DNA of 64,000 nucleotides from Hyphomicrobiales bacterium (GCA_900469625.1 UBXV01000014.1:241316-305315); one strand, 5' to 3'; positions 46,122-55,140 are shown, counted from the first letter of the stretch. Made by a program: numbers and translations. The notes: a model not told the origin generated them from the letters alone.

Positions 46122-47267
46122 TCAGATGCACTCCCTGAACAGCGTCTTGGCCGCATCGAGCGTCAGTTCGACCGGGTTGCCGCCGGCGGTCGGGTCGACG
46201 ATCGCCATTTCCGACATTTCGTCGATGCGGTCGGTGCCGACGCCGAGTGCGGCAAGCTTGTCGGGAACGCCGAGTTCTTCGCGCAGCTTCAAGACATAGT
46301 CGTAGAAACCGTCGAAGCCGCCGGAGATGCCGAGATAGGCGGCAGCCCGCACGATCTTGTCCTCGATCGCCGAACGGTTGAAGCGCAGCACCGGCGGCAT
46401 CACCACGGCATTCGTCATGCCATGGTGGGTGTTGTAGATCGCGCCGACAGGATGCGAGAGCGAATGGATGGCGCCAAGACCCTTCTGGAAGGCCACGGCC
46501 CCCATGGCGGCAGCACTCATCATGTTGGCGCGGGCCTCGATATCGCCGCCGTCCTTGTAGGCGCGCGGCAGATATTCTTTCACCAGCCGCATGCCTTCGA
46601 GCGCGATGCCGGCAGACATCGGATGGTAGAATGGCGAAGAATAGGCTTCCAGGCAATGAGCAAAGGCGTCCATGCCGGTGCCGGCGGTGATCACCTTGGG
46701 CATGCCGACCGTCAGTTCCGGATCGCAGATGGTGACGGCGGGCAGGAACTTCGGATGGAAGATCACTTTCTTCACATGGCTTGCCGAATTGGTGATGACG
46801 CTGGCGCGGCCGACTTCCGAGCCGGTGCCGGCGGTCGTCGGCACCGCGACGATCGGCGCGATGCCCTCGACGCTGGCACGCGTCCACCAGTCGCCGACGT
46901 CCTCGAAGTCCCAGACGGGACGCGTCTGCCCGGCCATGAAGGCCACGCACTTGCCGAGGTCGAGGCCGGAGCCGCCGCCGAAGGCGACGACGCCGTCATG
47001 GCCGCCATCCTTGAAGGCCTTGACGCCGGCCGCCAGGTTCACATCGTTCGGGTTCGGATCGACATCGGCGAAGATCGCCCGGCCGAGGCCGTTGGCCTCG
47101 AGGATATCGAGCGCATTCTGCGTGATCGCCATCGGCGCCAGGCCACGGTCGGTGATCAGAAGCGGCTTCTTCATGCCGGCCGCCTTGCAATGGTCGGCAA
47201 GCTCCTTGATCCGGCCGGCGCCAAACTTGATGGCGGTCGGATAGCTCCAGTTCGCGGTGATCGTCAT
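46122..47267 (-). CDS. Iron-containing alcohol dehydrogenase
   Basis: The protein has 381 residues, of the Fe-ADH family. The NAD-binding 'GVVAFGGGSGLDLGKCVAF' and 'PTTAGTGSEVGRASVI' are present. Metal ligands are visible in 'TGMDAFAHCLEAY' (His), 'HSLSHPVGAIYNTHHG' (His) and the Asp in 'DPELT'. It would oxidise an alcohol to the aldehyde, which the overlapping upstream aldehyde dehydrogenase gene's product could take further. The ATG is in a 4-bp ATGA overlap with that gene. It is the last gene of the operon. Confidence 0.9.
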   Translation of the reverse strand: MTITANWSYPTAIKFGAGRIKELADHCKAAGMKKPLLITDRGLAPMAITQNALDILEANGLGRAIFADVDPNPNDVNLAAGVKAFKDGGHDGVVAFGGGSGLDLGKCVAFMAGQTRPVWDFEDVGDWWTRASVEGIAPIVAVPTTAGTGSEVGRASVITNSASHVKKVIFHPKFLPAVTICDPELTVGMPKVITAGTGMDAFAHCLEAYSSPFYHPMSAGIALEGMRLVKEYLPRAYKDGGDIEARANMMSAAAMGAVAFQKGLGAIHSLSHPVGAIYNTHHGMTNAVVMPPVLRFNRSAIEDKIVRAAAYLGISGGFDGFYDYVLKLREELGVPDKLAALGVGTDRIDEMSEMAIVDPTAGGNPVELTLDAAKTLFRECI

Positions 47268-48649
47268 GCTGTGACTTTCTTCAGATGGTAGGATTTCGGA
47301 CGGGTAAGGTTCTGGAAGCCGATGACCGAAAGCGAGCCGCCGCGGCCCGTTTCCTTGACACCGGTCCAGCAAAGCGCCGGATCGAGATAGTCGGCGCGGT
47401 TCATGAACACGGTGCCGGTCTCAAGGTCGCGGCCAAGGCGCGAGGCGCGGTCGGCGTCCTTGGTCCACAGCGACACCGTCAGGCCGTACTGGCAATCGTT
47501 CATCAGCTCGATCGCCTGGCTGTCGCTCTTCACCTTCATGATGCCGACTGCCGGGCCGAAGGTTTCCTCGCGCATGAAGGCCATGGAGTGGTCGACATCG
47601 ACCAGCACCTGCGGCGCGAGATAGGCGCCGCCGTCGTCCTGCGGGAACAGTTTCGGATCGACCAGCGCCTTGGCGCCCTTGGAGATTGCGTCGGCGATCT
47701 GCTCGCGCACCGTCGCGGCAAAGCGCTTGTGCGCCATCGGGCCGAGCGTCGTTTCCGGATCGAGCGGATTGCCGAGCTTGTAGTTCGAAACCCAGGCGAC
47801 CGACTTCTCGACGAAGGCGTCATAGAGCGTCTCGTGCACATAGATGCGCTCGATGCCGCAGCAGCACTGGCCGGAGTTGAAGGTGGCGCCATCCATCAGA
47901 GTGTCGACCGCAGCGTCAAGGTCGGCATCCTCCATGACATAGCCCGGATCCTTGCCGCCGAGTTCGAGGCCGAGACCGGTAAAGGTGCCGGCCGCCGCGC
48001 GCTCGATCGACCGGCCGCCCTCGACCGAACCGGTGAAGTTGATGAAGTCGAAGCTTTTCGCCGCAATCAGCGCCGCCGTCGTCTCGTGGTCGAGGAAGAC
48101 GTTCTGGAACACGTCGGCCGGAACGCCGGCCTCGACGAAGGCGCGCACCATGCGCTCGCCGACGAGGATCGTCTGGCTCGCATGCTTGATGATCACGGTG
48201 TTGCCGGCCATCAGCGCCGGCGCAACCGTGTTGATCGCGGTCATATAAGGGTAGTTCCACGGCGCGATGACGAAGACGACACCATGCGGCTCGCGCTCGA
48301 TGCGACGGCCGAAGCGGTCGCTGTCCTCGACGAGGATCGGCTTCAGCGCGTCGGCGGCAATCGAGGCGACATAGTTCGAACGCTCGTTGAAGCCCTTGAA
48401 CTCGCCGCCATAGCGCACCGGCCGGCCCATCTGCCACGCCAGCTCCGGCACGACCTCGTCGACCATCTCGTTGAGGCGGGCGACACCGGCCAGCACCAGA
48501 TTGACGCGCTCGTCCAGCGGACGGCGGGCCCAGGCCCTTTGCGCCTGGCGGGCGTGGGCAACCACCTGCTTTGCCATGTCCAGCGGCAGCGCCGGGCGTT
48601 CGGCATAAACCTCTCCGTTCACCGGAGAAATGCACTTGATCATGCTCAT
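47264..48649 (-). CDS. NAD(P)-dependent aldehyde dehydrogenase
   Basis: The protein has 461 residues. 'VIAPWNYPYMTAINTVAPAL' (Asn), 'GLGLELGGKDPGYVMEDADL' (Glu) and 'FNSGQCCCGIERIYV' (catalytic Cys) mark the active site, and 'EETFGPAVGIM' is also typical. The family oxidises aldehydes to acids; in gamma-glutamylation pathways this step makes a gamma-glutamyl amino acid. ATG 48649 has an AGGAAG site. It is coupled to the alcohol dehydrogenase gene by overlap and follows the glutamine-synthetase-like gene by 85 bp. Confidence 0.9.
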   Translation of the reverse strand: MSMIKCISPVNGEVYAERPALPLDMAKQVVAHARQAQRAWARRPLDERVNLVLAGVARLNEMVDEVVPELAWQMGRPVRYGGEFKGFNERSNYVASIAADALKPILVEDSDRFGRRIEREPHGVVFVIAPWNYPYMTAINTVAPALMAGNTVIIKHASQTILVGERMVRAFVEAGVPADVFQNVFLDHETTAALIAAKSFDFINFTGSVEGGRSIERAAAGTFTGLGLELGGKDPGYVMEDADLDAAVDTLMDGATFNSGQCCCGIERIYVHETLYDAFVEKSVAWVSNYKLGNPLDPETTLGPMAHKRFAATVREQIADAISKGAKALVDPKLFPQDDGGAYLAPQVLVDVDHSMAFMREETFGPAVGIMKVKSDSQAIELMNDCQYGLTVSLWTKDADRASRLGRDLETGTVFMNRADYLDPALCWTGVKETGRGGSLSVIGFQNLTRPKSYHLKKVTA

Positions 48650-48681
48650 GATCGTCTTCCTGCTTCCATTTCGAATGACGG

Positions 48682-48710
48682 GTGGCCGGCCCTGGTTTTG
48701 GACCGGCCAC
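48682..48710 (-). terminator. Intercistronic stem-loop (ligase to ALDH)
   Basis: GTGGCCGG (48682-48689) pairs with CCGGCCAC (48703-48710) in the gap between the ligase and aldehyde dehydrogenase genes. It has no T-run, so it may stabilise or partly attenuate the transcript. Confidence 0.45.
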
Positions 48711-48734
48711 TGAAAACGTGACTAACAGGCCGCC

Positions 48735-50099
48735 TCAGGCCCGTTCGAAACCGCGCGCCACTTCCCAGTCGGTGACGCGGCGGTCGTATTCTTCCTGTTC
48801 CCACTCGGCGGCACGCACATAGTGGTCGATGACGTCGTCGCCGAAGGCCGCGCGCAGCATCTTCGAGCTGGTCAGCGCTTCGGTCGCAGCGCGCAGGGTG
48901 CGCGGGATTTCGCGCACATTCTTGCCGCCATAGGCGTCGCCGACAAACGGCGCCTCCAGTTCCATCTTGCCTTCGATACCGGAAATGCCGGCCGCGAGCA
49001 AAGCCGCGAAAGCGAGATAGGGGTTGAGGTCGGAGCCGCCGACGCGGCACTCGATGCGGATCGCCTTGGTATCCTCGCCGCACAGGCGATAGCCGGCCGT
49101 GCGGTTGTCCTTGCTCCACACCGCCTTGGTCGGCGCAAACGTGCCGGCCATGAAGCGCTTGTAGGAGTTGATGTAGGGCGCGAGGAAGTAGGTGATCTCG
49201 CTGGCGTGGCTGAGGAGCCCGGCCACATAGTGCCGCATCTGCTCCGACATGCCGTGCTTGCCGTCCTTGTCGAAGAATTTCGGCGTCTTGCCGTCGGCGC
49301 TCCACAGCGACTGATGGATGTGCGAGGAGGAACCGGCAGCCTGATAGTTCCACTTGGCAAGGAATGTGATCGCCTTGCCACGCGACCAGGCGATTTCCTT
49401 GCAGCCGTTCTTGATGATCGCATGGCGGTCGGCCATCGTCAGCGCGTCGGCGTAGCGCACGTTGATCTCTTCCTGGCCCGCCGACGCTTCACCCTTGGAA
49501 TTCTCGACCGGAATGTCGGCGCCCTGCAGGCCGTTGCGGATCGCCCGCATCACGTCTTCTTCCTTGGTGGTCTGGAAGATGTGGTAATCCTCGTTGTAGC
49601 CGCTGACGAGCTGCAGGTCGCGGTAGCCGGACTGGCGGGCGTCGTCATAGGTCTGGTCGAACAGGAAGAATTCGAGCTCGCTCGCCATGAAGGCCTTGAG
49701 GCCCATCGCCTCCAGCCGCGCGACCTGTTTCTTCAGGATCGCGCGCGGCGAATGCGGCACTTCCTCGTGGGTGTGGTGGTCGAGCATGTCGCAGAGCACA
49801 AGCGCGGTGCCCTCGAGCCACGGAATACGACGCAGCGTCGAAAGGTCCGGCTTCATCGTATAGTCGCCGTAGCCCTTCTCCCAGCTCGTCGCCTTGTAGC
49901 CGGAGACCGTCTCCATCTCCATGTCGGTCGCCAGCAGGTAGTTGCAGCTATGCGTTTCCTGCCAGGCGCTGTCGACGAAATACTGCGCGTGGAAGCGCTT
50001 ACCCATCAGCCGGCCCTGCATGTCGACCTGGCAGGCGAGAACCGTATCGATGCGGCCGGCGGCAACATCCTCTTTCAATTGCTCAAACGAATAGCTCAT
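48735..50099 (-). CDS. Glutamine-synthetase-family ligase (gamma-glutamyl-amine type)
   Basis: The protein has 454 residues. GS motifs are visible: the Glu pair in 'FMASELEFFLFDQ', 'EASAGQEEINVRYADALTMA', the 'SSSHIHQSLW' binding loop (normally GSGMHxHxS) and 'RIECRVGGSDLNPYLAFAALL'. It lacks the adenylylation tyrosine segment of assimilatory GlnA and is closest in plan to PuuA/IpuC/GlnA4-type ligases, which join glutamate to amines. Context (permease, ADH, ALDH) supports a catabolic role. ATG 50099 is used; the frame's TTG at 50102 is less likely. Confidence 0.85.
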   Translation of the reverse strand: MSYSFEQLKEDVAAGRIDTVLACQVDMQGRLMGKRFHAQYFVDSAWQETHSCNYLLATDMEMETVSGYKATSWEKGYGDYTMKPDLSTLRRIPWLEGTALVLCDMLDHHTHEEVPHSPRAILKKQVARLEAMGLKAFMASELEFFLFDQTYDDARQSGYRDLQLVSGYNEDYHIFQTTKEEDVMRAIRNGLQGADIPVENSKGEASAGQEEINVRYADALTMADRHAIIKNGCKEIAWSRGKAITFLAKWNYQAAGSSSHIHQSLWSADGKTPKFFDKDGKHGMSEQMRHYVAGLLSHASEITYFLAPYINSYKRFMAGTFAPTKAVWSKDNRTAGYRLCGEDTKAIRIECRVGGSDLNPYLAFAALLAAGISGIEGKMELEAPFVGDAYGGKNVREIPRTLRAATEALTSSKMLRAAFGDDVIDHYVRAAEWEQEEYDRRVTDWEVARGFERA

Positions 50100-50144
50100 C
50101 AAAATTCATCCCATGTTTCGGCAAGCGGCCGTTCCCGTGGCCGC

Positions 50145-50180
50145 AAAAAGAAAGGCGGAAGCTGCAGATGCGCTCCCGCC
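50145..50180 (-). terminator. Terminator or attenuator between permease and ligase genes
   Basis: On the minus strand GGCGGGAGC (50180-50172) pairs with GCTTCCGCC (50162-50154), one G-U pair, and TTTCTTTTT follows. This has all parts of an intrinsic terminator, yet lies between genes of one apparent operon. It may lower expression of the downstream enzymes relative to the permease. Confidence 0.75.
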
Positions 50181-50194
50181 CATTTTATTGTTGC

Positions 50195-51742
50195 TTAGAC
50201 TTGGCCGACGGCCTTTTCGGCAGCGGCGATTTCGGCCTGGCGACGGGCGACTTCTTCGCCGATCGGCGGGCCGCGGAAGCGGCGGCTTTCAAGGCCGAAC
50301 CAGATGATCGCGGTCAGGACCAGGAAGCCGACGGTGATGTAGAGCGCCCAGTCGTTCGGCGGCTGGATGCCGAGGATGAAGATCAGCGCCATGGCGATGA
50401 TCGACAGCACCGCGAAGAGCTTGAACATGCCCTCGCCGAGGTTCCACGGACCCATCTTGTCCCACTTCGAGGTGCCCCAGGCGAAGAGACCGAGCGTGAT
50501 CGGGATCGCGAAGGAGAAGAACAGGAAGATGACCGTGCACGACACGACGATGGTGTAGACCGGCGTTTCGCCGATCGCGACCAGCGACGAGCCCCACACG
50601 AACAGCACGGCGAGGATCGAACCGGTCCAGATCGCCGCAACCGGCGTGCGATAGGTCGGGCTGACCTTGGCCAGAGCCTTGGATGCCGGCAGGCCGCCGT
50701 CACGCGAGAAGGCGAAGATCATGCGCGAGACCGAGGTCACGGTCGCCAGGCCGCACAGCCACTGGCTGACGAGGATGGCGAGGTAGAGCACGTCCTTGAT
50801 GACAGGGTGAACCTGCGCGTCCATCGCCCAGAAGAACACGTTCCAGCCCTGCTTGGCGGCCTCGTCCATGTTCGGCAGCATCAGCACGAAGGAGCAAAGC
50901 ATGATGTAGCCGAACAGCGCCGACCACAGCACCGACGAGACCATGCCGCGCGGCACGGATTCGGCGGCCTTGACGGTCTCTTCCGAAGTGTGCGCGGAGG
51001 CATCGTAGCCGGTGATGGTGTAGATCGGCAGAAGCAGGCCGAGCAGGAAGACCCAGGAGCCCGAGGTCGTCGGCCAGACGTTGCCGCCGGCTTCACCGGA
51101 ATAGTTGGAGAAGGTGAAGAGGCGCGCGATATCGTAGCTGTCGGCGGCAACCAGGCAGACGAGTGCAAGCAGGATCGACGTCGCGAAGATCAGGTAGCCC
51201 GAGAAGTCGGTGAGCTTGGCCGTCAGCCCGATGCCCATGTGGTTGACCAGCGCCTGCGCGCCGGTGATGACGGCCAGGAAGACGATCCGGGTCAGCGTCG
51301 TATCGGCAAGGCCGAAATACGGCGTGCCGAACGAGCCCATGAAGAAGTAGTAGGTGCCGACATTGATCGCACCGAGAACGGTGACGAGACCGAGCAGGTT
51401 GAACCAGGCGGTCAGCCAGCCGGTGAAGCGGTTGCCGAGGATCGAGCCCCAGTGATAAAGCCCGCCGGCGGTCGGATAGGCGGAGCTGATCTGCGCCATG
51501 GCGACGGCAAAGACGAGCGAGATGAAGCAGCCGAGCGGCCAGCCGATGCCGATTGCGGCCCCACCCGCGCCCGACGTTGCCTGGGCCAGCGAATTGATGC
51601 CGCCGGAGAGAATGCAGATGATCGAGAACGAGACCGCGAAGTTCGAGAACTGGCTCATGCGCCGCTCGAGCTCCTGGGCATAGCCCATCGAGTGCAGGAC
51701 CTGCATGTCCTGCTTTTTGTCGTGATCACTGTAGTCTGACAT
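50195..51742 (-). CDS. APC-superfamily amino-acid/amine permease
   Basis: A membrane protein of 515 residues with about 12 helices. The N-terminal 'ERRMSQFSNFAVSFSIICIL' and 'AQISSAYPTAGGLYHWGSIL' are the conserved APC motifs, with 'ITGYDASAHTSEETVKAAES' in the middle. This subfamily imports amino acids, GABA, polyamines or amino alcohols. It lies between a hydrolase gene and the glutamine-synthetase-like gene, so it probably imports their substrate. A terminator-like hairpin follows it. Confidence 0.87.
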   Translation of the reverse strand: MSDYSDHDKKQDMQVLHSMGYAQELERRMSQFSNFAVSFSIICILSGGINSLAQATSGAGGAAIGIGWPLGCFISLVFAVAMAQISSAYPTAGGLYHWGSILGNRFTGWLTAWFNLLGLVTVLGAINVGTYYFFMGSFGTPYFGLADTTLTRIVFLAVITGAQALVNHMGIGLTAKLTDFSGYLIFATSILLALVCLVAADSYDIARLFTFSNYSGEAGGNVWPTTSGSWVFLLGLLLPIYTITGYDASAHTSEETVKAAESVPRGMVSSVLWSALFGYIMLCSFVLMLPNMDEAAKQGWNVFFWAMDAQVHPVIKDVLYLAILVSQWLCGLATVTSVSRMIFAFSRDGGLPASKALAKVSPTYRTPVAAIWTGSILAVLFVWGSSLVAIGETPVYTIVVSCTVIFLFFSFAIPITLGLFAWGTSKWDKMGPWNLGEGMFKLFAVLSIIAMALIFILGIQPPNDWALYITVGFLVLTAIIWFGLESRRFRGPPIGEEVARRQAEIAAAEKAVGQV

Positions 51743-51853
51743 ATTTCTTCCCCTGATTTCTCCGACCCCGCCACCCCATTGCGGCAGGATCCCATCACTA
51801 CCCGCCCCGGCTGGCCGGAACAGGACCGCGGCTATGCCGCTCCCCAGGGTCTT

Positions 51854-52636
51854 TTATTGTGCTGAAAGTGCTGCCACGCCTTTGCTGAGCAGCCCTTCCA
51901 GATAATCGGCCATGACCCTCTGGCCGATCTCGTTTCGAATGAGATCGTTGCGGATCTCGATCATCACATTCGCCAATCCGTTGTGGACGCCGTACTCGAT
52001 CAGACTGTGCGTCACGCCGTCGGCCGGCCCGTAGGGCTCGTTGCGGCGGATGTCGTAGGCGACCTTGCCCCTGGTGGCGAAGGTCAGCATCTGGTCGGCG
52101 AGCCGGCTGTCGGCGTCGTGCAGGATGCCGACCTCCACGGAGCGCGGCTTGCCGAAATAGATGGGCGTGAACGAATGCATGGTGACGACCACGGGCGGGC
52201 GACCATTGACCTTGCGCTCGGTGACGAACCGGCTGATGGCGTCGTGGAACGGCAGGTAGATCTCGTCGACCCGCGCCTGTCGCTCATCCCCAGCCATGTC
52301 GCGATTTCCCGGAACCTCGTAGACTTCGCTGACGACAGGCATCGCGCCCTCCGCCTCCGGCGGACGGTTGCAGTCATAGGCAAGGCGCGAGAAGCGCTGA
52401 TAGATGAGAGCGGCATCAAGCTTGCGCGAGAGAAGTTCGGCCACCGCGAGTGCGCCCGGGTCCCAGGCGATGTGGCTTTCGAGCGCCTGCTGCGAAAGGC
52501 CAAGCGAGCCGAGGCGCTCCGGTACCCGGCGCGAGGCATGTTCGCACACGAGAACGATATCGCCTTTTGCGGCGGCGTTCTCGATTGCAACCGGTTCGCC
52601 ATCTGTATCGGTCAAAAGTCGCGTCAACACCGGCAT
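51854..52636 (-). CDS. N-formylglutamate-amidohydrolase-family enzyme
   Basis: The protein has 260 residues. Family motifs are 'IVLVCEHASRRVPERLG' (His), 'RLAYDCNRPPEAEG', 'VVTMHSFTPIYFGKPR' (His) and 'VMIEIRNDLIRNEIGQ'. Known members hydrolyse N-formylglutamate to glutamate and formate, the last step of one histidine pathway, but no hut genes are present here. At the head of this operon it may instead release glutamate from a glutamyl conjugate; this is inference. It is transcribed divergently from the RpiR regulator. Confidence 0.83.
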   Translation of the reverse strand: MPVLTRLLTDTDGEPVAIENAAAKGDIVLVCEHASRRVPERLGSLGLSQQALESHIAWDPGALAVAELLSRKLDAALIYQRFSRLAYDCNRPPEAEGAMPVVSEVYEVPGNRDMAGDERQARVDEIYLPFHDAISRFVTERKVNGRPPVVVTMHSFTPIYFGKPRSVEVGILHDADSRLADQMLTFATRGKVAYDIRRNEPYGPADGVTHSLIEYGVHNGLANVMIEIRNDLIRNEIGQRVMADYLEGLLSKGVAALSAQ

Positions 52637-52802
52637 CCCCTCTTGCCCCGTTAGACGTTCGTTAATGAAAAGATTTGTTCAGAGATCGACCAGTGTCAAT
52701 CGAAATCTGAAACGATCTCTTCAAAATTGCGATTGACTCCAATTGTGACAGCGATGTTTAATCTGTCACAAACTGGCGTTAGACCAGTTCAGGGGAGACA
52801 GC

Positions 52803-53681
52803 GTGACCAGCAAGGCGACATCCACGACGGTGTCGGATGTGATCAATGCCCACTTCGCCGCGCTGACCCGCGCGGAGCGACAGTTGGCAGAGACGCTTCT
52901 CGACAATTATCCGGTCTCCGGGCTCGGTTCGATCACCACCGTCGCCGAGAATGCCGGCGTGTCGACGCCAACCGTCGCACGCATGGTGCAAAAGCTTGGT
53001 TTTAAAGGCTTTCCCGATTTCCAGTCGCGGCTGCACCAGGAGCTGGAAGCGACGATTTCCAACCCGATCACCAAGCATGACCGCTGGGCGGCGAGCGCGC
53101 CGGGCACCCATACGCTCAACCGCTTTGCCGATGCCGCCATGAACAACATGCGCGAGACACTGTCGCAGATCGAGCCGCAGGAATTCGACGAGGCGGTGGC
53201 GCTCATCGCCGATCGCAAGCGCAACGTCTATCTGCTTGGCGGCCGCATCACCCGCGCCGTTGCCGATTATCTCTTCACCCACCTGCAGGTGATCCGTCCC
53301 GGCGTCACCGAGATCGCCTCCAATGCCAGCGCCTGGCCGCATTACGTGCTCGACATGCGCCATGGCGACGTACTGATTCTCTTCGACATCCGCCGCTACG
53401 AACAGGAAATGGAGACGCTGGCGAAGTCGGCGCGCGAACGCGGCGTCGAGATCGTGCTCTTCACCGATCGCTGGAGCTCGCCGGTGGCGAAATCCGCCTC
53501 AAAGGTCTTCCGCTCGCAGATCGAGATCCCCTCCGCCTGGGACAGCTCGGTGGTGATCCTGTTTCTGGTCGAAGCGTTGATCGAAGCCGTTCAGAGCTTC
53601 AACTGGGACGCGACCCGCGACCGGATGAAGACGCTCGAGGGGCTGTTCGATTCGACCCGCATCTTTCGCAAACCGGTTTAG
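52803..53681 (+). CDS. MurR/RpiR-family transcriptional regulator
   Basis: The protein has 292 residues: an N-terminal RpiR helix-turn-helix (about 1-80, 'GSITTVAENAGVSTPTVARM') and a C-terminal SIS domain (about 125-260, 'NVYLLGGRITRAVADYLFTH'). SIS domains bind phosphosugars or related ligands. The start is GTG 52803 with AGGGGAGA upstream. It is divergent from the amidohydrolase operon and upstream of an ABC importer, so it may control either or both. The 166-bp divergent gap has short inverted pieces such as TGTGACAG/CTGTCACA (52743-52773). Confidence 0.87.
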   Translation: MTSKATSTTVSDVINAHFAALTRAERQLAETLLDNYPVSGLGSITTVAENAGVSTPTVARMVQKLGFKGFPDFQSRLHQELEATISNPITKHDRWAASAPGTHTLNRFADAAMNNMRETLSQIEPQEFDEAVALIADRKRNVYLLGGRITRAVADYLFTHLQVIRPGVTEIASNASAWPHYVLDMRHGDVLILFDIRRYEQEMETLAKSARERGVEIVLFTDRWSSPVAKSASKVFRSQIEIPSAWDSSVVILFLVEALIEAVQSFNWDATRDRMKTLEGLFDSTRIFRKPV

Positions 53682-53868
53682 GAGGGACAGCCGGAACGTT
53701 CACGAAGTTTTATGCACATGTGTTTCAGTGAAGGCGCCGTGTCGGAAAAAGATTTGTTCTTCCAACGACATGCGCGGCGCGATCAGACGGATCGCTGTCA
53801 CACAAGTTTCATAGCATCTCTTTAACAGCATCGCCGAAATTGACTGAAAACCCATAAGGAGAACACCA

Positions 53869-54975
53869 GTGATTTCAACGACTCAACGACTGCTCTCGCT
53901 TTCCACCGCCATTCTCTTGGCAACGACGGCCATTGCCGCTGCCGAGCCGAGCGCAGAGCTCATCGAAGCTGCCAAGAAGGAAGGCATGCTGACCACGATC
54001 GCCCTGCCCCACGACTGGTGCGGCTATGGCGACGTGATCGCCGCCTTCAAGGCAAAGTATCCGGAAATCCAGGTCAACGAACTGAACCCCGACGCCGGCT
54101 CTGCCGACGAAGTCGAGGCAGTCAAGGCCAACAAGGACAACAAGGGCCCGCAGGCTCCTGACGTCATCGACGTCGGCCTCGCCTTCGGCCCGCAGATGAA
54201 GGCCGAAGGCCTGCTGCAGCCCTACAAGGTCTCGACCTGGGACGAAATTCCCGACAGCGTCAAGGACGCCGAAGGCTACTGGTACGGCGACTACTACGGC
54301 GTCATGTCGTTCCTGGTGAACAAGGACCTCGTCAAGGAAGCGCCGAAGGACTGGGCCGACCTCCTGAAGCCGGAATATGCCGGTCAGGTCGCTCTTGCCG
54401 GTGACCCGCGCGCTTCCAACCAGGCGATCCTCGGCGTTCTCGCCGCTGGTCTTGCCAAGGGCGCAAAGTCGGGCAAGGAAGCCGGCGAAGCCGGTCTCGG
54501 CTACTTCGCCGAGCTCAACAAGGCCGGCAACTTCGTTCCTGTCATCGGCAAGTCCGGCACGCTCGCCCAGGGCTCGACCCCGATCATCGTTGCCTGGGAC
54601 TACAACGCACTCGGTTGGGCAAAGACGCTCAACGGCAACCCGCCGACTGAAGTCGTCGTTCCGGCCAGCGGCGTTCTCGCCGGCGTCTACGTTCAGGGCA
54701 TCTCGGCCTATGCGCCGCACCCGAACGCAGCAAAGCTGTGGATGGAGCACCTCTATTCGGACGAAGGTCAGCTCGGCTGGCTCAAGGGCTTCTGCCACCC
54801 GACCCGCTTCAACGCCATGGTCAAGGCCGGCAAGGTTCCGCAGGAACTGATCGACGCCCTGCCGCCGGCAGCAGCCTATGAGAAGGCCTACTTCCCGACG
54901 CTCGAGGAAGTCGACGCCAACAAGGCAGCCGTCACCGGCGCATGGGATTCCGTCGTCGGCGCCAACGTTCAGTAA
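53869..54975 (+). CDS. ABC transporter substrate-binding protein
   Basis: The protein has 368 residues. The signal peptide ends near 'AIAAAEP' and the mature protein is periplasmic. 'LIEAAKKEGMLTTIALPHDW' and 'PDVIDVGLAFGPQMKAEGLL' resemble the iron/polyamine/2-aminoethylphosphonate group of class-1 binding proteins. The ligand is unknown. Start GTG 53869 has AAGGAG 8 bases upstream. Upstream, CTGTCAC-acaa-GTTTCAT at 53795-53812 is a partial Pho-box match. It heads the importer genes to 57925. Confidence 0.88.
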   Translation: MISTTQRLLSLSTAILLATTAIAAAEPSAELIEAAKKEGMLTTIALPHDWCGYGDVIAAFKAKYPEIQVNELNPDAGSADEVEAVKANKDNKGPQAPDVIDVGLAFGPQMKAEGLLQPYKVSTWDEIPDSVKDAEGYWYGDYYGVMSFLVNKDLVKEAPKDWADLLKPEYAGQVALAGDPRASNQAILGVLAAGLAKGAKSGKEAGEAGLGYFAELNKAGNFVPVIGKSGTLAQGSTPIIVAWDYNALGWAKTLNGNPPTEVVVPASGVLAGVYVQGISAYAPHPNAAKLWMEHLYSDEGQLGWLKGFCHPTRFNAMVKAGKVPQELIDALPPAAAYEKAYFPTLEEVDANKAAVTGAWDSVVGANVQ

Positions 54976-54992
54976 GCGTTTCCACAACCATG

Positions 54993-55022
54993 CTGCCCCG
55001 GCCGGTTTTCCGGCCGGGGCAG
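54993..55022 (+). terminator. Strong intercistronic stem-loop
   Basis: A 13-bp perfect stem, CTGCCCCGGCCGG (54993-55005) with CCGGCCGGGGCAG (55010-55022), has a TTTT loop and starts 17 bp after the binding-protein stop. In ABC operons such hairpins keep the binding-protein mRNA more abundant than that of the membrane genes. Confidence 0.75.
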
Positions 55023-55036
55023 ATGCGATATCGCTC

Positions 55037-55140
55037 GCATCTTTCCTCGTCCTCCTCGACATGAGGACGAAAACATGCAGCAATTCAATGTGCTACAGCG
55101 ACCTTTTCGCGTCGGGATGACGCGCAAAGGTCGCTGTAGA
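55037..55140 (-). repeat. RIME-like element, copy 1
   Basis: Two palindromes make up about 104 bp. The first has GTCCTC/GAGGAC and ends in AAAACATGCAG (55037-55080). The second has arms CTACAGCGACC and GGTCGCTGTAG (55093-55139). The copy at 58108-58209 has the same parts in the opposite orientation. The structure matches my memory of Rhizobium-specific intergenic mosaic elements. It sits between the binding-protein and permease genes. Confidence 0.72.

Noticed and set aside
50168-51739. A 523-codon plus-strand open frame rich in Asp, Glu and Arg
   Set aside because: It is antisense to a membrane permease; hydrophobic codons read backwards give this charged composition.
40884-52636. A complete Puu putrescine pathway combining the PuuB-like oxidase with the ligase operon
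   Set aside because: The oxidase gene is on the other strand, separated by a chemoreceptor, an orphan ParA gene and repeats, and the operon has an alcohol dehydrogenase and no PuuD. A shared pathway is not supported.
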